DNA from: Caldifarciminota bacterium
GTDB lineage: Bacteria > Hydrothermota > Tepidihabitantia > B3-TA06
Assembly: GCA_016934635.1 (NCBI GenBank)
Contig: JAFGSK010000054.1
Span: 1 to 64,000, forward strand
Length of the DNA: 64,000 nucleotides
Reading direction: 5' to 3'
The notes under the pieces are model-generated. The model had not been told where the DNA came from, made no database searches, and saw only the letters and a list, made by a program, of their open reading frames with translations. This document shows, piece by piece, positions 1-8,319 of this stretch. Each line of letters starts with the position of its first letter. Positions within the stretch are counted from its first letter, which is position 1. The translations under genes were made by a program, and so were the position numbers.

Positions 1-90
1 GCGCTTCGTAAAACCTTCCTGTTTTCAATCCCTCTATTCTGAGTAAACCGATACTGTTTGGGAAGATTATTTTTGAGGAACGGCGTGGAC
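1..90. other. left edge, possible tail of an upstream gene
   Basis: Frame 1 is open from the window edge for 13 codons and stops at TGA 40-42. It ends in a hydrophobic stretch finishing with Phe, so it could be the C-terminus of a plus-strand gene lying outside the window, but it is too short to judge. Nothing else is recognised before the promoter at 91. Confidence 0.15.
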
Positions 91-118
91 TTGACAAGAA
101 TATAGGGATACGTATAAT
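91..118 (+). promoter_or_regulatory. strong sigma70-type promoter of leader transcript
   Basis: TTGACA at 91-96 and TATAAT at 113-118 are both perfect consensus boxes, separated by 16 bp. A small inverted repeat (AGTTG / CAACT, 122-136) covers the expected start site near 125 and could be an operator or a 5' mRNA hairpin. Confidence 0.8.
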
Positions 119-161
119 CTAAGTTGAAAAACAACTAAGAATCTAACGGAGGAACTGAAAG

Positions 162-248
162 ATGATGATTGATAGGATTAAACACAACCTGTGGGGGCCG
201 GTTATGGTAATCGGCTTTACTCTGTATCCTTGTGAGGGGTGCCTGTAG
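162..248 (+). CDS. 28-residue leader peptide candidate
   Basis: A mini-ORF starts at ATG 162 and ends at TAG 246-248. It is preceded by a good ribosome site (CGGAGGA, 147-153) and lies directly downstream of a consensus promoter. The peptide is hydrophobic in its middle and ends in Pro-Cys-Glu-Gly-Cys-Leu. No family is recognised. It is followed by two hairpins, the second being a classical terminator, and then by an ABC exporter gene pair. That order is typical of translation-sensing attenuators, so it may be a regulatory leader peptide rather than a functional product. The last three sense codons lie in a segment able to pair with the terminator stem. Confidence 0.5.
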   Translation: MMIDRIKHNLWGPVMVIGFTLYPCEGCL

Positions 249-255
249 TTTAATC

Positions 256-307
256 CTACAATTTTTGTAGAATTTAACCCCGGGCATCCAGCCCGGGGTT
301 CTTCTTT
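256..307 (+). terminator. leader hairpin plus intrinsic terminator (attenuator candidate)
   Basis: A perfect 6 bp hairpin (CTACAA / TTGTAG, 256-270) is followed by a 10 bp GC-rich stem (276-285 with 291-300, loop ATCCA) and a pyrimidine tract CTTCTTT. The segment 237-245 inside the mini-ORF can pair with 281-289 over 9 bp with two G-U pairs. That would break the terminator stem, so the two folds are mutually exclusive. Confidence 0.65.
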
Positions 308-391
308 CCACGAGAAAACTTAAGAAAACTCCGGGCAGACAACTTGGGTTAAGTGGTGCAAGTTTTAATAAAACGAGACTTGCGTCAAGAA

Positions 392-419
392 AAGACCAAA
401 GGCTCAAGGCCTAGGTCTT
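392..419 (+). promoter_or_regulatory. 5' UTR hairpin before the ABC exporter
   Basis: AAGACC (392-397) pairs with GGTCTT (414-419) and an inner AGGC (400-403) pairs with GCCT (409-412). It lies 25 nt before the ribosome site of the ABC ATPase. Role unknown; it may stabilise the read-through mRNA. Confidence 0.3.
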
Positions 420-455
420 CGGTTGCGAAAACAAGACAACCGTGGAGGTGAAATA

Positions 456-1271
456 ATGCAACCGATCATATGCTGTCATGATGTATACAAATCCTTCAAC
501 GGCGGCATACTAAAAAGGAAGAAAAAAGTCAAGGCATTGGTCGACATAAACTTCAATATCAGAGTCGGTGAATGCTTCGGGCTTATCGGACCGAACGGGT
601 CTGGAAAGTCCACCCTTATCCGGATCCTTTCCACACTACTTTACCCTGATAAGGGAAAGGCGACGATTTGTGGTTTGGATGTTGTTACTAAGCCTTACCA
701 GGTTAGACCGCTCATCTCAAGGGTTTCGGTGGACGCCGCGTTCTTCAAGCGGCTCTCGGCATGGGAGAACCTGCGCTACTCGGCAAGGCTCTACGGTGTG
801 CCGCTAAAGACCGCCAAGGAACGTGCCCTGGACGTTCTTTCCCAGCTTGGTTTTTCTACCAAGCGGTTCACCGACCCTATGGAAGACCTTTCAAGAGGCA
901 TGCAGCAGAAGGTGGCGGTTGCCAGAGCGTTAATCAACCGGCCTCAGGTGCTGCTCCTTGATGAGCCCACGACCGGCCTTGACCCCCGGTCAAAACGTGA
1001 GGTGGAGGCCTACATACAGAAGCTGCGCAGTGAAAAAACGCTGACCATCTTCTTGACAACGCACGACATGTACGAGGCCGAAAACCTTTGCGACCGGGTG
1101 GCTATCATAGACAAGGGGAAGATAGTGGTTACCGATACACCCGAAGGTCTCAAGAGCACAGTGGCTTCCAAACGGGATAAAGACCACGTAACCCTTGAGG
1201 ATGTATTCATGGAGCTTACCCACAAGGAGTGGGTGGACGATCCAGACGCTGATGGCGAAGACGCACGATAG
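456..1271 (+). CDS. ABC-2 type exporter, ATP-binding subunit
   Basis: The 271-residue ATPase energises the membrane subunit encoded next. Walker A GPNGSGKS is at residues 45-52, the signature LSRGMQQK near 145-152, Walker B LLLDEPT near 166-172 and the switch His in TTHD near 203. The layout fits the DrrA/NatA-type ATPases of ABC-2 exporters. The start is ATG 456, with GGAGGTG at 444-450; a TTG further upstream at 423 has no ribosome site. The usual Q-loop Gln is not obvious: the segment after the first beta-sheet reads SVDAAFF, which is worth noting. The exported substrate cannot be told from sequence. A leader with a possible attenuator lies upstream, so expression may be induced by a translation-affecting compound (inference). 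Confidence 0.85.
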   Translation: MQPIICCHDVYKSFNGGILKRKKKVKALVDINFNIRVGECFGLIGPNGSGKSTLIRILSTLLYPDKGKATICGLDVVTKPYQVRPLISRVSVDAAFFKRLSAWENLRYSARLYGVPLKTAKERALDVLSQLGFSTKRFTDPMEDLSRGMQQKVAVARALINRPQVLLLDEPTTGLDPRSKREVEAYIQKLRSEKTLTIFLTTHDMYEAENLCDRVAIIDKGKIVVTDTPEGLKSTVASKRDKDHVTLEDVFMELTHKEWVDDPDADGEDAR

Positions 1272-1294
1272 TTTGTCGAAGCCGACAGCGGCAA

Positions 1295-1309
1295 CGACCG
1301 TTACGGTCG
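1295..1309 (+). promoter_or_regulatory. intercistronic hairpin
   Basis: CGACCG and CGGTCG form a perfect 6 bp stem around TTA in the 91 nt gap between the ATPase and permease genes. There is no T tract, so it may tune mRNA stability or stoichiometry rather than terminate. Confidence 0.3.
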
Positions 1310-1362
1310 ATGACCGTCACGGAGTTTTACCAAATAATGATAAACTGAGATAAGGAGAAGAC

Positions 1363-2196
1363 ATGCGAAACATGCCGACACTCGAACCTGTAATGCCCAG
1401 GGAAGCTACACCCCGCATGCGTCTGCGATTCCTCGCTATGATTGAGCGTAACTTCTCGTTAATCAAGCGTTACCTCGGCTGGGAAGCGGTATGGGTATTC
1501 TACTCAATCGTTAACGCCTTATGCATAGGCTTCATCGGTGTATCCCAGGGAAAAGAGCAGGTGATGTACCTGGTGGTGGGAGCCTTGGTGTGGGGGTTCC
1601 TGTCCCTTCTATTCCACGAACTTGCAGAGCAGGTTCAGTGGGAGCGCTGGGAAGGAACAATCGAGTATAGCTTCATGGCTCCCATGCACAGGCTTGCCTA
1701 TCTTCTGGGCAACTGCTTTTACGCAATAGTGTACGGGGTATTCCGGTCAGCCCTGCTTCTGGGTGTTCTGGCGGTATTCCTTGGGCTTTCGTTCAAGGGT
1801 GCGAATATCCTGGGATCTCTGGTCGTACTCATTGTGTCAGGGCTTTCGTTCATGGGGCTTGGACTCATCGCCGCCATCCTGCCCGTGCTTTCAACCGAGC
1901 GCGGTGCCCAGGCAACTCACATCTTCCAGGCGCTCATCCTTCTCGTGTCCGGGGTATACTACGAGATATCGGTGCTGCCCAAATGGGTCCAGCCCCTTTC
2001 TGTGATCTCGCCCGCTACATATACCCTGCGCGCTATCAGGGCCGCGCTCCTTGAGGGTGCGACATTTGCAGAGCTTGCGCCTACGATACTGCTTCTCGCA
2101 GGGGTAGGTGTCGTGCTCGTGCCGATCGGGTTCTTCATATTCACCCTGGCCGAGCGCTGGGCAAAGCGCAAAGGAAAACTTAAAAGAAACGGATGA
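1363..2196 (+). CDS. ABC-2 type exporter, membrane subunit
   Basis: The 277-residue integral membrane protein has about six hydrophobic segments. They start near residue 42 with a conserved-looking W-V-F-Y entry and end with a basic cytoplasmic tail rich in Lys and Arg. A loop with VYYEISVLPKW and SPATY resembles the LPxxxxxxxPxTY region of ABC-2 permeases such as NatB/DrrB. The start is ATG 1363 with AAGGAG 8 nt upstream. The gene lies 91 nt after its ATPase and they surely form one transporter. The cytoplasmic N-terminus of about 35 residues is rich in Met and Arg. The substrate is unknown: lipid, drug or polysaccharide export are all possible. Confidence 0.8.
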   Translation: MRNMPTLEPVMPREATPRMRLRFLAMIERNFSLIKRYLGWEAVWVFYSIVNALCIGFIGVSQGKEQVMYLVVGALVWGFLSLLFHELAEQVQWERWEGTIEYSFMAPMHRLAYLLGNCFYAIVYGVFRSALLLGVLAVFLGLSFKGANILGSLVVLIVSGLSFMGLGLIAAILPVLSTERGAQATHIFQALILLVSGVYYEISVLPKWVQPLSVISPATYTLRAIRAALLEGATFAELAPTILLLAGVGVVLVPIGFFIFTLAERWAKRKGKLKRNG

Positions 2197-2358
2197 GGAT
2201 TTGAAGATTACAAGATTTAAAGATTCAAAGATGGCTTACGGTGGTCTCAAAGAACCGTATCCAATCTGGAAATCTTCGATCTTTCAATCTTTGAATCCTC
2301 TCCTCGGAGGTTGCGATGAGATACATTATTAGATAGAATTCAAGTTAAGGAGCTTGAG
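2197..2358. repeat. AT-rich intergenic stretch with long inverted repeat
   Basis: GATTCAAAGAT at 2222-2232 is perfectly inverted as ATCTTTGAATC at 2287-2297, and several related AAGATT/ATCTTT words lie around them. The block looks like a small palindromic, MITE-like or intergenic repeat element rather than a simple terminator. The ABC-F ribosome site (AAGGAG) begins near 2346. Confidence 0.4.
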
Positions 2359-4287
2359 ATGATCCAACTCAAAGAAGCAGGTGTCTCGTTCGGAGCACGC
2401 GCCCTTTTTGCCAAGGCCTCGCTAGTAATCGGCGAGCGTTCACGGATCGGCCTGGTCGGCGCCAACGGGACCGGAAAGACTACTCTTTTCCGCATGCTTT
2501 CCAGAGAGTGTTCACCCGATGAAGGCAGTATCGATATGCCACGGGACGTGAAAATAGGCTACCTTCCACAGGAGGAGATCGTTCTCGGTGATGAGAGTGT
2601 TTTCGATGCTGCAGTTGCCGCCTTTTCTCACATCCACGACATCAGGGTTAAGATGCATGAGTTGGAAGCCAGGATGGCTGATAAGGGCCTTAAGCCGGCA
2701 GAAATGGACAAGGTTCTTAAAAGGTACTCAAGGCTTCAGGAGGAATACGCCCGGGATGGCTACACCTTTGAGTCAAGGACAGAGGAGATCCTCGAGGGTC
2801 TGGGGTTCAAGAAACGGGATTTTGACCGTCCGTGCAAGGAGTTTTCCGGAGGCTACCAGATGCGGGTTGCACTCGCCCGACTTTTGCTCTCCGAACCTGA
2901 TCTGCTCCTTCTCGATGAGCCCACAAACCACCTCGATCTGCCGTCAATCGAGTGGCTTGAAGGATTTATCAAAAGCTTTAAGGGAGCGCTCGTGATATCC
3001 TCGCACGACAGGTTCTTCCTTGACAGGGTGATTGATACGATATGGGACGTAGACTACGGGACCATTACACCTTACAAGGGAAGCTACACAAAGTTCAGCG
3101 TCGAGAAGGGTGGACGGAAGGAACAGATCGAACGGGAGATTCGCAAGATTGCAGAGACCCGCAAGCATCTGCAGAGCTTCATAGACAGGTTCAGGGGGAC
3201 GCCGAAGAAGGCGGTTCTGGTGCGTTCCCGCAAGAAGATGCTTGAACGCCTGCCAGACATCCAACTGCCTAAGGAAGACACGAAGACAATGAATCTCAGA
3301 TTCCCTGATGCACCTGGCATATCCGGAAGGGTGATGGCTCTGGAAGGTGTGGCAAAGAGTTTTGATTCAAATCCGGTTTTTTCCGGTGTAAACCTGACCG
3401 TAGAGCCCGGGGACCGAATTGCCTTAGTAGGAGCCAACGGCGAAGGTAAAACGACCCTTCTGCGCATCATAGCAGGCGAGCTTGGAGCGACGGATGGGGA
3501 GGTATGGCGCTCATCCAAGCTCCGGACAGCGTTCTATACACAGATCGTCGAACAGAGCCTGCATCCTGACAGTACCGTTCTTGGTGAGCTGGAATCGGTT
3601 GCACCAGGAGAATCCATACCGGTTCTGCGCACTATCGCGGGGATGTTCCTGTTCTCAGGAGACGAGGCGGACAAGAAGGTTGCTGTACTCTCAGGAGGTG
3701 AGAAGTCACGTCTTGCCCTTGCAAAGATCATCCTTTCACCATCCAACCTCCTTCTCCTGGATGAGCCGACGAACCACCTTGACCTGCGCGCCCGGGACGT
3801 GCTCGAACGAGCTATCCGTGGGTATCCCGGTACCGTTGTCTTCTCGGCACACGATCGGTTTCTCATCGACAGGCTTGCAAACAAGGTGGTCTACATCGGC
3901 GGCGGCAAGGCGACGATGCATATCGGCAACTGGACCGACTACGAACAATGGAGAGATCGCCGCAAGACCCTGACCAGACACAAGTCCGGTGAGAAGAAAA
4001 AGCAGGTCAAAGAAGCAAAGCCAGTCACTCGAGAAAAAGGCAAGCCAAAACCTGGAAAGGAAGCTCGGGAGAAGGCACGACAGCAGAAGCTGCGTGAGGA
4101 AGAGGCTACCCGTGTTTTCGTTGAAATCGAGGAAAGGGAAAGGGAAGTTGTACAGCTGGAGAAACTAATGAGCAGTCCGGAACTATACAAGGATTTAGGA
4201 AAGCTGAAGGAGATAACCATCAGGCACCGGCAGCTAAAAAAGGAACTCGAGCAGTTACACGAACAGTTGGACTCCTTGCTGAGCTGA
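2359..4287 (+). CDS. ABC-F family ATPase (YdiF/Uup-like)
   Basis: The 642-residue soluble protein has two ABC domains in one chain and no membrane segments. Domain 1 has GANGTGKT at 34-41, SGGYQ near 163 and LLLDEPTNHLD near 183-193. A basic linker (about 250-310, many Arg/Lys) is the tRNA-interaction motif region of ABC-F proteins. Domain 2 has GANGEGKT at 358-365, LSGGEKS at 444-450 and a second LLLDEPTNHLD near 465. The last 100 residues are charged and predicted coiled coil, as in Uup and YdiF. ABC-F proteins act on the ribosome as translation or antibiotic-protection factors. The start is ATG 2359 with AAGGAG upstream. It follows the exporter genes but is separated by a 162 nt repeat-like gap. 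Confidence 0.9.
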   Translation: MIQLKEAGVSFGARALFAKASLVIGERSRIGLVGANGTGKTTLFRMLSRECSPDEGSIDMPRDVKIGYLPQEEIVLGDESVFDAAVAAFSHIHDIRVKMHELEARMADKGLKPAEMDKVLKRYSRLQEEYARDGYTFESRTEEILEGLGFKKRDFDRPCKEFSGGYQMRVALARLLLSEPDLLLLDEPTNHLDLPSIEWLEGFIKSFKGALVISSHDRFFLDRVIDTIWDVDYGTITPYKGSYTKFSVEKGGRKEQIEREIRKIAETRKHLQSFIDRFRGTPKKAVLVRSRKKMLERLPDIQLPKEDTKTMNLRFPDAPGISGRVMALEGVAKSFDSNPVFSGVNLTVEPGDRIALVGANGEGKTTLLRIIAGELGATDGEVWRSSKLRTAFYTQIVEQSLHPDSTVLGELESVAPGESIPVLRTIAGMFLFSGDEADKKVAVLSGGEKSRLALAKIILSPSNLLLLDEPTNHLDLRARDVLERAIRGYPGTVVFSAHDRFLIDRLANKVVYIGGGKATMHIGNWTDYEQWRDRRKTLTRHKSGEKKKQVKEAKPVTREKGKPKPGKEAREKARQQKLREEEATRVFVEIEEREREVVQLEKLMSSPELYKDLGKLKEITIRHRQLKKELEQLHEQLDSLLS

Positions 4288-4529
4288 GTGAAAGCGCAGA
4301 CATTTTAATACCGAAAATATCGTTATCGAAGATTAAATAGAGAGAATTAGTGTTTGTTGAGGTGACTGTCAAATCACAGGATACAAAAAGATCACCCGGG
4401 GAAAAATTCAACGCAGACCCTTCTTAGCAACTTCTGTACTCTCATTTTTATATTAATTAAGTCGTATTCAATTAGAACCTTAAGATTTCAGATCCTGTCA
4501 GTTAACGGTTCTTGAAGAAGAAGGCCAGG
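4288..4529. other. intergenic region, AT-rich
   Basis: No ORF with a ribosome site and no clear terminator were found between the ABC-F gene and the next promoter. A run of A/T around 4445-4475 is notable but carries no recognised signal. Confidence 0.3.
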
Positions 4530-4557
4530 TTGACATCACTTCTTTCTTGCCTATTCT
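4530..4557 (+). promoter_or_regulatory. promoter of the FN3-like lipoprotein gene
   Basis: TTGACA at 4530-4535 and TATTCT at 4552-4557 have a 16 bp spacer. This places the transcript start near 4564, downstream of the first possible TTG (4547), so translation must start later, at TTG 4583. Confidence 0.65.
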
Positions 4558-4582
4558 TATCCTTAAGCGAATGGAGGTTTGT

Positions 4583-5710
4583 TTGAAAAGAAACCTGATT
4601 TCCATGATGCTTTTAACTGCATCGTTGACGTTTTTTTCTTGCGTAAGGCTTGATAGTCCGGAGTTGATTACTCCGCTGGGGGGCGAAGTCCTGCTTACGG
4701 CCACCCCTGAATTCATCTGGCACGGTGTGCCTTATGCTCGTTTCTACTCCACCCAGTTATCCCGGAACGCCGATTTCTCCGAATCACTTGACACCTTGAT
4801 CTTTGATGATACAACCTTCGTTATGGCCGACACCCTTTTGCTCGGTCAGACTTACTACTGGCGGGTTTCAGCCCATAATGCCCAGGGAACCGAGAGTGAT
4901 CCTAGTGGTGTAGAATCTTTCAAGGTCAAGGAAGGGGTGGATCTCAATACACCACCGGCGTCTGACAGCACTGCCAGACCTAGTTTCTCATGGTCGAGCT
5001 TTCCCCAAGCTTCTTCATACAGCTTTGAGCTTTCACTCTACGCGGATTTCAGAGAGACCTACTTCGATTCGAGCTTTAGCACAACGTCCCTTGACTGGTC
5101 TGACAGCCTGCCACCGGCAACTTATTACTGGCGTGTGCGGGCCTTTGATTCAGGTGAACCGATCAGCTCCTGGTCCGTAGTTCGCAGATTGGTTACCTAT
5201 CGCTTGATTGATACCTATTTCCCCCTGTATCTGGGACGAGAACAGACCTTTGAATGGACGCATATCGTAGCAGACTCCAACACCACTACCGAGGTGGTTG
5301 ATACCGTTGATATAGATGTATACGAGGTTACCTTTAGAGTCAAGGACACCTTTTGGGAGAAGAATCGCCTTTACTGGGTGATTTCCGATACCTTGTGGGA
5401 TGTCGGGGACACCTTCTCCATCACTCATGATTCCATCTTTTCTCTCGTGTATTATATGGGTGCACTTTTCCCTTCCGATGACGAGGCTTCCGGCTTCGAA
5501 TCTTGGCGCAGGCTGCCATTTGAGATTATCAACGATTCGTCGGGTTTGATACACACCTGGAAAAATCACGGCACTCGTGGGGCATCGGGCTACGATAGTA
5601 TAGGTATACTACGTTTACCCGGGCAGGGGGTAGTAAGGATGGTTCACTTTACCTCAGACGTACCGATAGAAAGCTTCAATTGGACCCTGGATAGTCTGGA
5701 GTTGAAATAG
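4583..5710 (+). CDS. lipoprotein with fibronectin type III-like repeats
   Basis: The 375-residue protein begins with a lipoprotein signal peptide: basic N-region, hydrophobic core, lipobox FFSC with the acylated Cys near residue 19. It then has at least two FN3-like units, each ending in an YYWRV motif (about residues 92 and 180), followed by a C-terminal beta-rich domain of unknown type. TTG 4583 is chosen because GGAGGT (4573-4578) lies just before it and because the promoter -10 box covers the upstream start. It is probably anchored in the outer membrane or periplasm and binds protein or polysaccharide. The purD gene follows after 40 nt. Confidence 0.7.
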   Translation: MKRNLISMMLLTASLTFFSCVRLDSPELITPLGGEVLLTATPEFIWHGVPYARFYSTQLSRNADFSESLDTLIFDDTTFVMADTLLLGQTYYWRVSAHNAQGTESDPSGVESFKVKEGVDLNTPPASDSTARPSFSWSSFPQASSYSFELSLYADFRETYFDSSFSTTSLDWSDSLPPATYYWRVRAFDSGEPISSWSVVRRLVTYRLIDTYFPLYLGREQTFEWTHIVADSNTTTEVVDTVDIDVYEVTFRVKDTFWEKNRLYWVISDTLWDVGDTFSITHDSIFSLVYYMGALFPSDDEASGFESWRRLPFEIINDSSGLIHTWKNHGTRGASGYDSIGILRLPGQGVVRMVHFTSDVPIESFNWTLDSLELK

Positions 5711-5718
5711 CCGAGGCT

Positions 5719-5745
5719 TGACTTACCAGGCTTTATCTATATATT
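5719..5745 (+). promoter_or_regulatory. promoter of purD, leaderless geometry
   Basis: TTGACT (5719-5724) and TATATT (5740-5745) have a 15 bp spacer. The purD ATG starts 5 nt after the -10 box and has no ribosome site, so the mRNA should begin at or near the start codon. Confidence 0.5.
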
Positions 5746-5750
5746 ACTCC

Positions 5751-7040
5751 ATGAAGGTGTTCCTACTCGGAGGGGGAGGAAGAGAGCATGCCTTGGGATG
5801 GAAACTGGCTCAGTCTGATAAGGTTACAGAGCTTTATTTCCTGCCTGGAAACGCCGGAACATCCGAACTCGGTTTAAACATTGAAGGAAATCCAGCTGAC
5901 GCGGAAGCTGTCCTTCAAAAGGCAGAAGAATACAAGCCCGGATTAATTGTCGTAGGCCCTGAAGCGCCACTCTTTGAAGGGATTGTAGACAGGCTCGAAG
6001 CGGAAGGATTTTGTGTATTCGGTCCTAACCGGAAGGCGGCGATGCTAGAGCAAGAAAAGACCTTTGCAAAGGAGTTTCTGAACCGACACGAAATCCCAAC
6101 TGCATTTTTTAAGGCCTTCAGCGAGGTTGCAGCAGCCAGACGATATATAGAAGGTAGGGACTCTGCGCTCGTGGTTAAGGCTTCCGGGCCTGCATCAGGT
6201 AAGGGGGTCATTGTCTGTGATGCCCCGCAGGAAGCCCTGGCTGCGGTCGATCAGATGATGGTTGAACGAAAATTCGGCAAGGCAGGTGAGCAAGTGGTGA
6301 TCGAGGAAAGACTCGAAGGAGAGGAGCTTTCGGTTCTTGTACTTACCGACGGAGAGCGTTTCGTAGAGTTTCCGGCCTCCCAAGACCACAAACCTATAGG
6401 CGAGGGGGATACCGGTCAAAACACTGGAGGCATGGGGGCCTATGCTCCGGCTCCTTTGGCCGATTCAGCATTAAAGGAACGGATCAGGAACCAGATCATT
6501 AGGCCTGTGCTTGCCGGTCTGACAAAAGATGGTCTCCAATATCGAGGGGTTCTTTACATAGGTTTGATGATAACCCCTGACGGACCCAAGGTGCTTGAAT
6601 TCAACTGCCGCTTCGGTGATCCTGAAACTCAACCCCTGATGCTGCTTATGGATGAAGATTTGCTTCCTCTGCTTCTAGATACGGCAAAAGGAACGCTTGC
6701 CCAGACCAGATCGGTTGCCGCAAGGCAAGGTAGCAGCGTATGCGTGGTGGCCGCTTCCCAGGGTTATCCAGGCTCATATCAGAAAGGTTTCGAGATTATT
6801 CTTGATAAAGCGGATAACGAGAATCTTGTATGTTTTCACGCCGGAACCACGGTTAAAGACGGCAAGTTGATTACATCGGGCGGAAGGGTCTTGGGTGTTA
6901 CTGCATTTGCCAGTGACCTCAGAGAAGCCAAGATGCGCGCGTACGAGCGTCTCGTTGGCAAGCGAGTGTACTTCGAAGGCATCTACTTCCGCGGCGACAT
7001 CGCAGATAAAGGAATAAGGAGGCTTGATGGAAAAGTTTAA
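5751..7040 (+). CDS. purD: phosphoribosylamine-glycine ligase
   Basis: PurD joins glycine to 5-phosphoribosylamine with ATP, the second step of de novo purine synthesis. The 429-residue length is typical. It starts with the family N-terminus MKVFLLGGGGREHAL, has VVGPEAPL near 80, the ATP-grasp segment VVKASGPASGKGV, and the metal/ATP loop with EFNCRFGDPETQ near 280. The ATG at 5751 is preferred to an upstream in-frame ATG at 5718 because the family N-terminus begins here. There is no ribosome site, matching a leaderless transcript. The stop overlaps the start of purE by 14 nt, so the two are cotranscribed and translationally coupled. Confidence 0.93.
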   Translation: MKVFLLGGGGREHALGWKLAQSDKVTELYFLPGNAGTSELGLNIEGNPADAEAVLQKAEEYKPGLIVVGPEAPLFEGIVDRLEAEGFCVFGPNRKAAMLEQEKTFAKEFLNRHEIPTAFFKAFSEVAAARRYIEGRDSALVVKASGPASGKGVIVCDAPQEALAAVDQMMVERKFGKAGEQVVIEERLEGEELSVLVLTDGERFVEFPASQDHKPIGEGDTGQNTGGMGAYAPAPLADSALKERIRNQIIRPVLAGLTKDGLQYRGVLYIGLMITPDGPKVLEFNCRFGDPETQPLMLLMDEDLLPLLLDTAKGTLAQTRSVAARQGSSVCVVAASQGYPGSYQKGFEIILDKADNENLVCFHAGTTVKDGKLITSGGRVLGVTAFASDLREAKMRAYERLVGKRVYFEGIYFRGDIADKGIRRLDGKV

Positions 7041-7446
7041 GGTAGCTATCGTGGCGGGTTCGAAGAGTGATGCTTCCTACGTTAAGCTCACCACCGAAGA
7101 GCTGAAGTCGTCAGGTATTGAATACCAGACCTATTACCTTTCCGCTCATCGCCAGCCCGAAGAGGTTGCCGCTTTTGCACGGGATGCAGCCGAAAAAGGC
7201 TTCAAGGCGATTATTGCCATGGCCGGGTATGCGGCGGCCTTACCAGGGATTCTGGCAGCATACACCCCCCTTCCGGTTATCGGCGTTCCTCTGGATACCT
7301 CGCCTCTTTCCGGCTGGGATGCACTTCTTTCAGTAGTACAGATGCCGAAAGGAGTGCCTGTCGCGACCATGAGTGTGGGGCGAGCCGGTGCACGGAACGC
7401 CGCGTTATTCTGTGCGAGGATCAAAGAGATCACCTGCAGGAAGTAA
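7027..7446 (+). CDS. purE: PurE-type N5-CAIR mutase / AIR carboxylase
   Basis: The 139-residue protein has the PurE layout: GSKSD near 12-16 at the phosphate-binding N-terminus, SAHRQPEE near 39-46, and the C-terminal stretch with PLPVIGVPLD and SVVQMPKGVPVATM. It interconverts N5-carboxyaminoimidazole ribonucleotide and CAIR, or carboxylates AIR, in purine synthesis. The usual class I motif GGAAHLPGM reads AGYAAALPGI here, so the active-site His of the mutase class is replaced by Ala. This may indicate an atypical subclass. ATG 7027 has AAGGAGG upstream. It overlaps purD and is followed by a CDF transporter gene after 9 nt. Confidence 0.82.
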   Translation: MEKFKVAIVAGSKSDASYVKLTTEELKSSGIEYQTYYLSAHRQPEEVAAFARDAAEKGFKAIIAMAGYAAALPGILAAYTPLPVIGVPLDTSPLSGWDALLSVVQMPKGVPVATMSVGRAGARNAALFCARIKEITCRK

Positions 7447-7455
7447 AACCGGCTC

Positions 7456-8319
7456 ATGAGTGAAAAGAGGGCGCAGGCAATACTCATTATAAGCACAGTT
7501 GCGAATGTTATGCTTCTGGGCTTGAAGATAAGTACAGGAATTATCGCCAACTCGCGAGCACTCATTGCAGACGGTATAAACTCGGCACTCGACATCTTCT
7601 TCTCCGTGATGATACTCGTTTCCTTTCGGTTAGCGGCGAAGCCCGCGGATAAAAGACATCCGTACGGACATGGAAACATCGAAGTGCTGGTGGCGTTCAT
7701 AGCAGCCTTGATAATTTTCGCAACAGGCGGTTACATTATTTATGACGGTATAAAATCCGCATTCGGCACCCAGTTGGAAGAACCTGGTCTCCTAGCTCTA
7801 GCTGCAGCGGGATTCACCATAATAACCAAAACGATTCTTTTCATATATGCAAAGGCAGTATCAAGAAGGTGGAAATCACCCGCAGTCAAGGTCCAGGCTG
7901 CGGATCACCTTTCAGACATCCTGGCTACCTCGGTGGCTCTGGTCGGAATTTTCATCGCGAGGCTCGGATTGAGGTTCTTCGATCCCGTTGGCGCCGGACT
8001 GATTGGAGGCTTCATCTGCTGGACAGGTATCAAGCTGGTCAGAGAAAACATGCATGTTCTTTTGGATGCTCATCCCGATGACAAGTTCATCCTGAAAACC
8101 CAAAAATGTGCTCAGGACTGTAAAGGGGTTGCAGACGTTCCATACATACGAGCACATCCGGTAGGGACCAGTTATTTCCTCGAGGTAACGATAACCGTGA
8201 ACGGGAAGCTTTCGGTGAGGCAGGGACATGATATTGCCGAAAGGGTCAAGAGGAAACTCCTGAAATGTGAAAGCTCCTTAAAGGATGTGATAGTTCATGT
8301 TGAGCCAGCAGGCGATTGA
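7456..8319 (+). CDS. cation diffusion facilitator, Mn-type metal site likely
   Basis: The 287-residue efflux transporter of the CDF family has six hydrophobic segments followed by a cytoplasmic domain of about 85 residues. Key residues are N42 and D46 (NSALD, helix 2) and D150 and D154 (DHLSD, helix 5), with HPYGHG in the loop after helix 2. From family knowledge, zinc CDFs usually have H/D at these places. An N-D-D-D set resembles manganese exporters of the MntE type, so Mn export is a reasonable inference. A weak AGGAAG lies upstream of ATG 7456. Its stop is overlapped 23 nt by the next gene, indicating coupling. Confidence 0.8.
   Translation: MSEKRAQAILIISTVANVMLLGLKISTGIIANSRALIADGINSALDIFFSVMILVSFRLAAKPADKRHPYGHGNIEVLVAFIAALIIFATGGYIIYDGIKSAFGTQLEEPGLLALAAAGFTIITKTILFIYAKAVSRRWKSPAVKVQAADHLSDILATSVALVGIFIARLGLRFFDPVGAGLIGGFICWTGIKLVRENMHVLLDAHPDDKFILKTQKCAQDCKGVADVPYIRAHPVGTSYFLEVTITVNGKLSVRQGHDIAERVKRKLLKCESSLKDVIVHVEPAGD

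Noticed and set aside
135..407. 90-codon minus-strand frame across the leader
   Set aside because: It runs through the plus-strand promoter-proximal terminator and has no ribosome site.
7146..7700. 184-codon minus-strand frame over purE and the CDF gene
   Set aside because: It is the antisense of two well-supported genes with conserved motifs and has no signals of its own.
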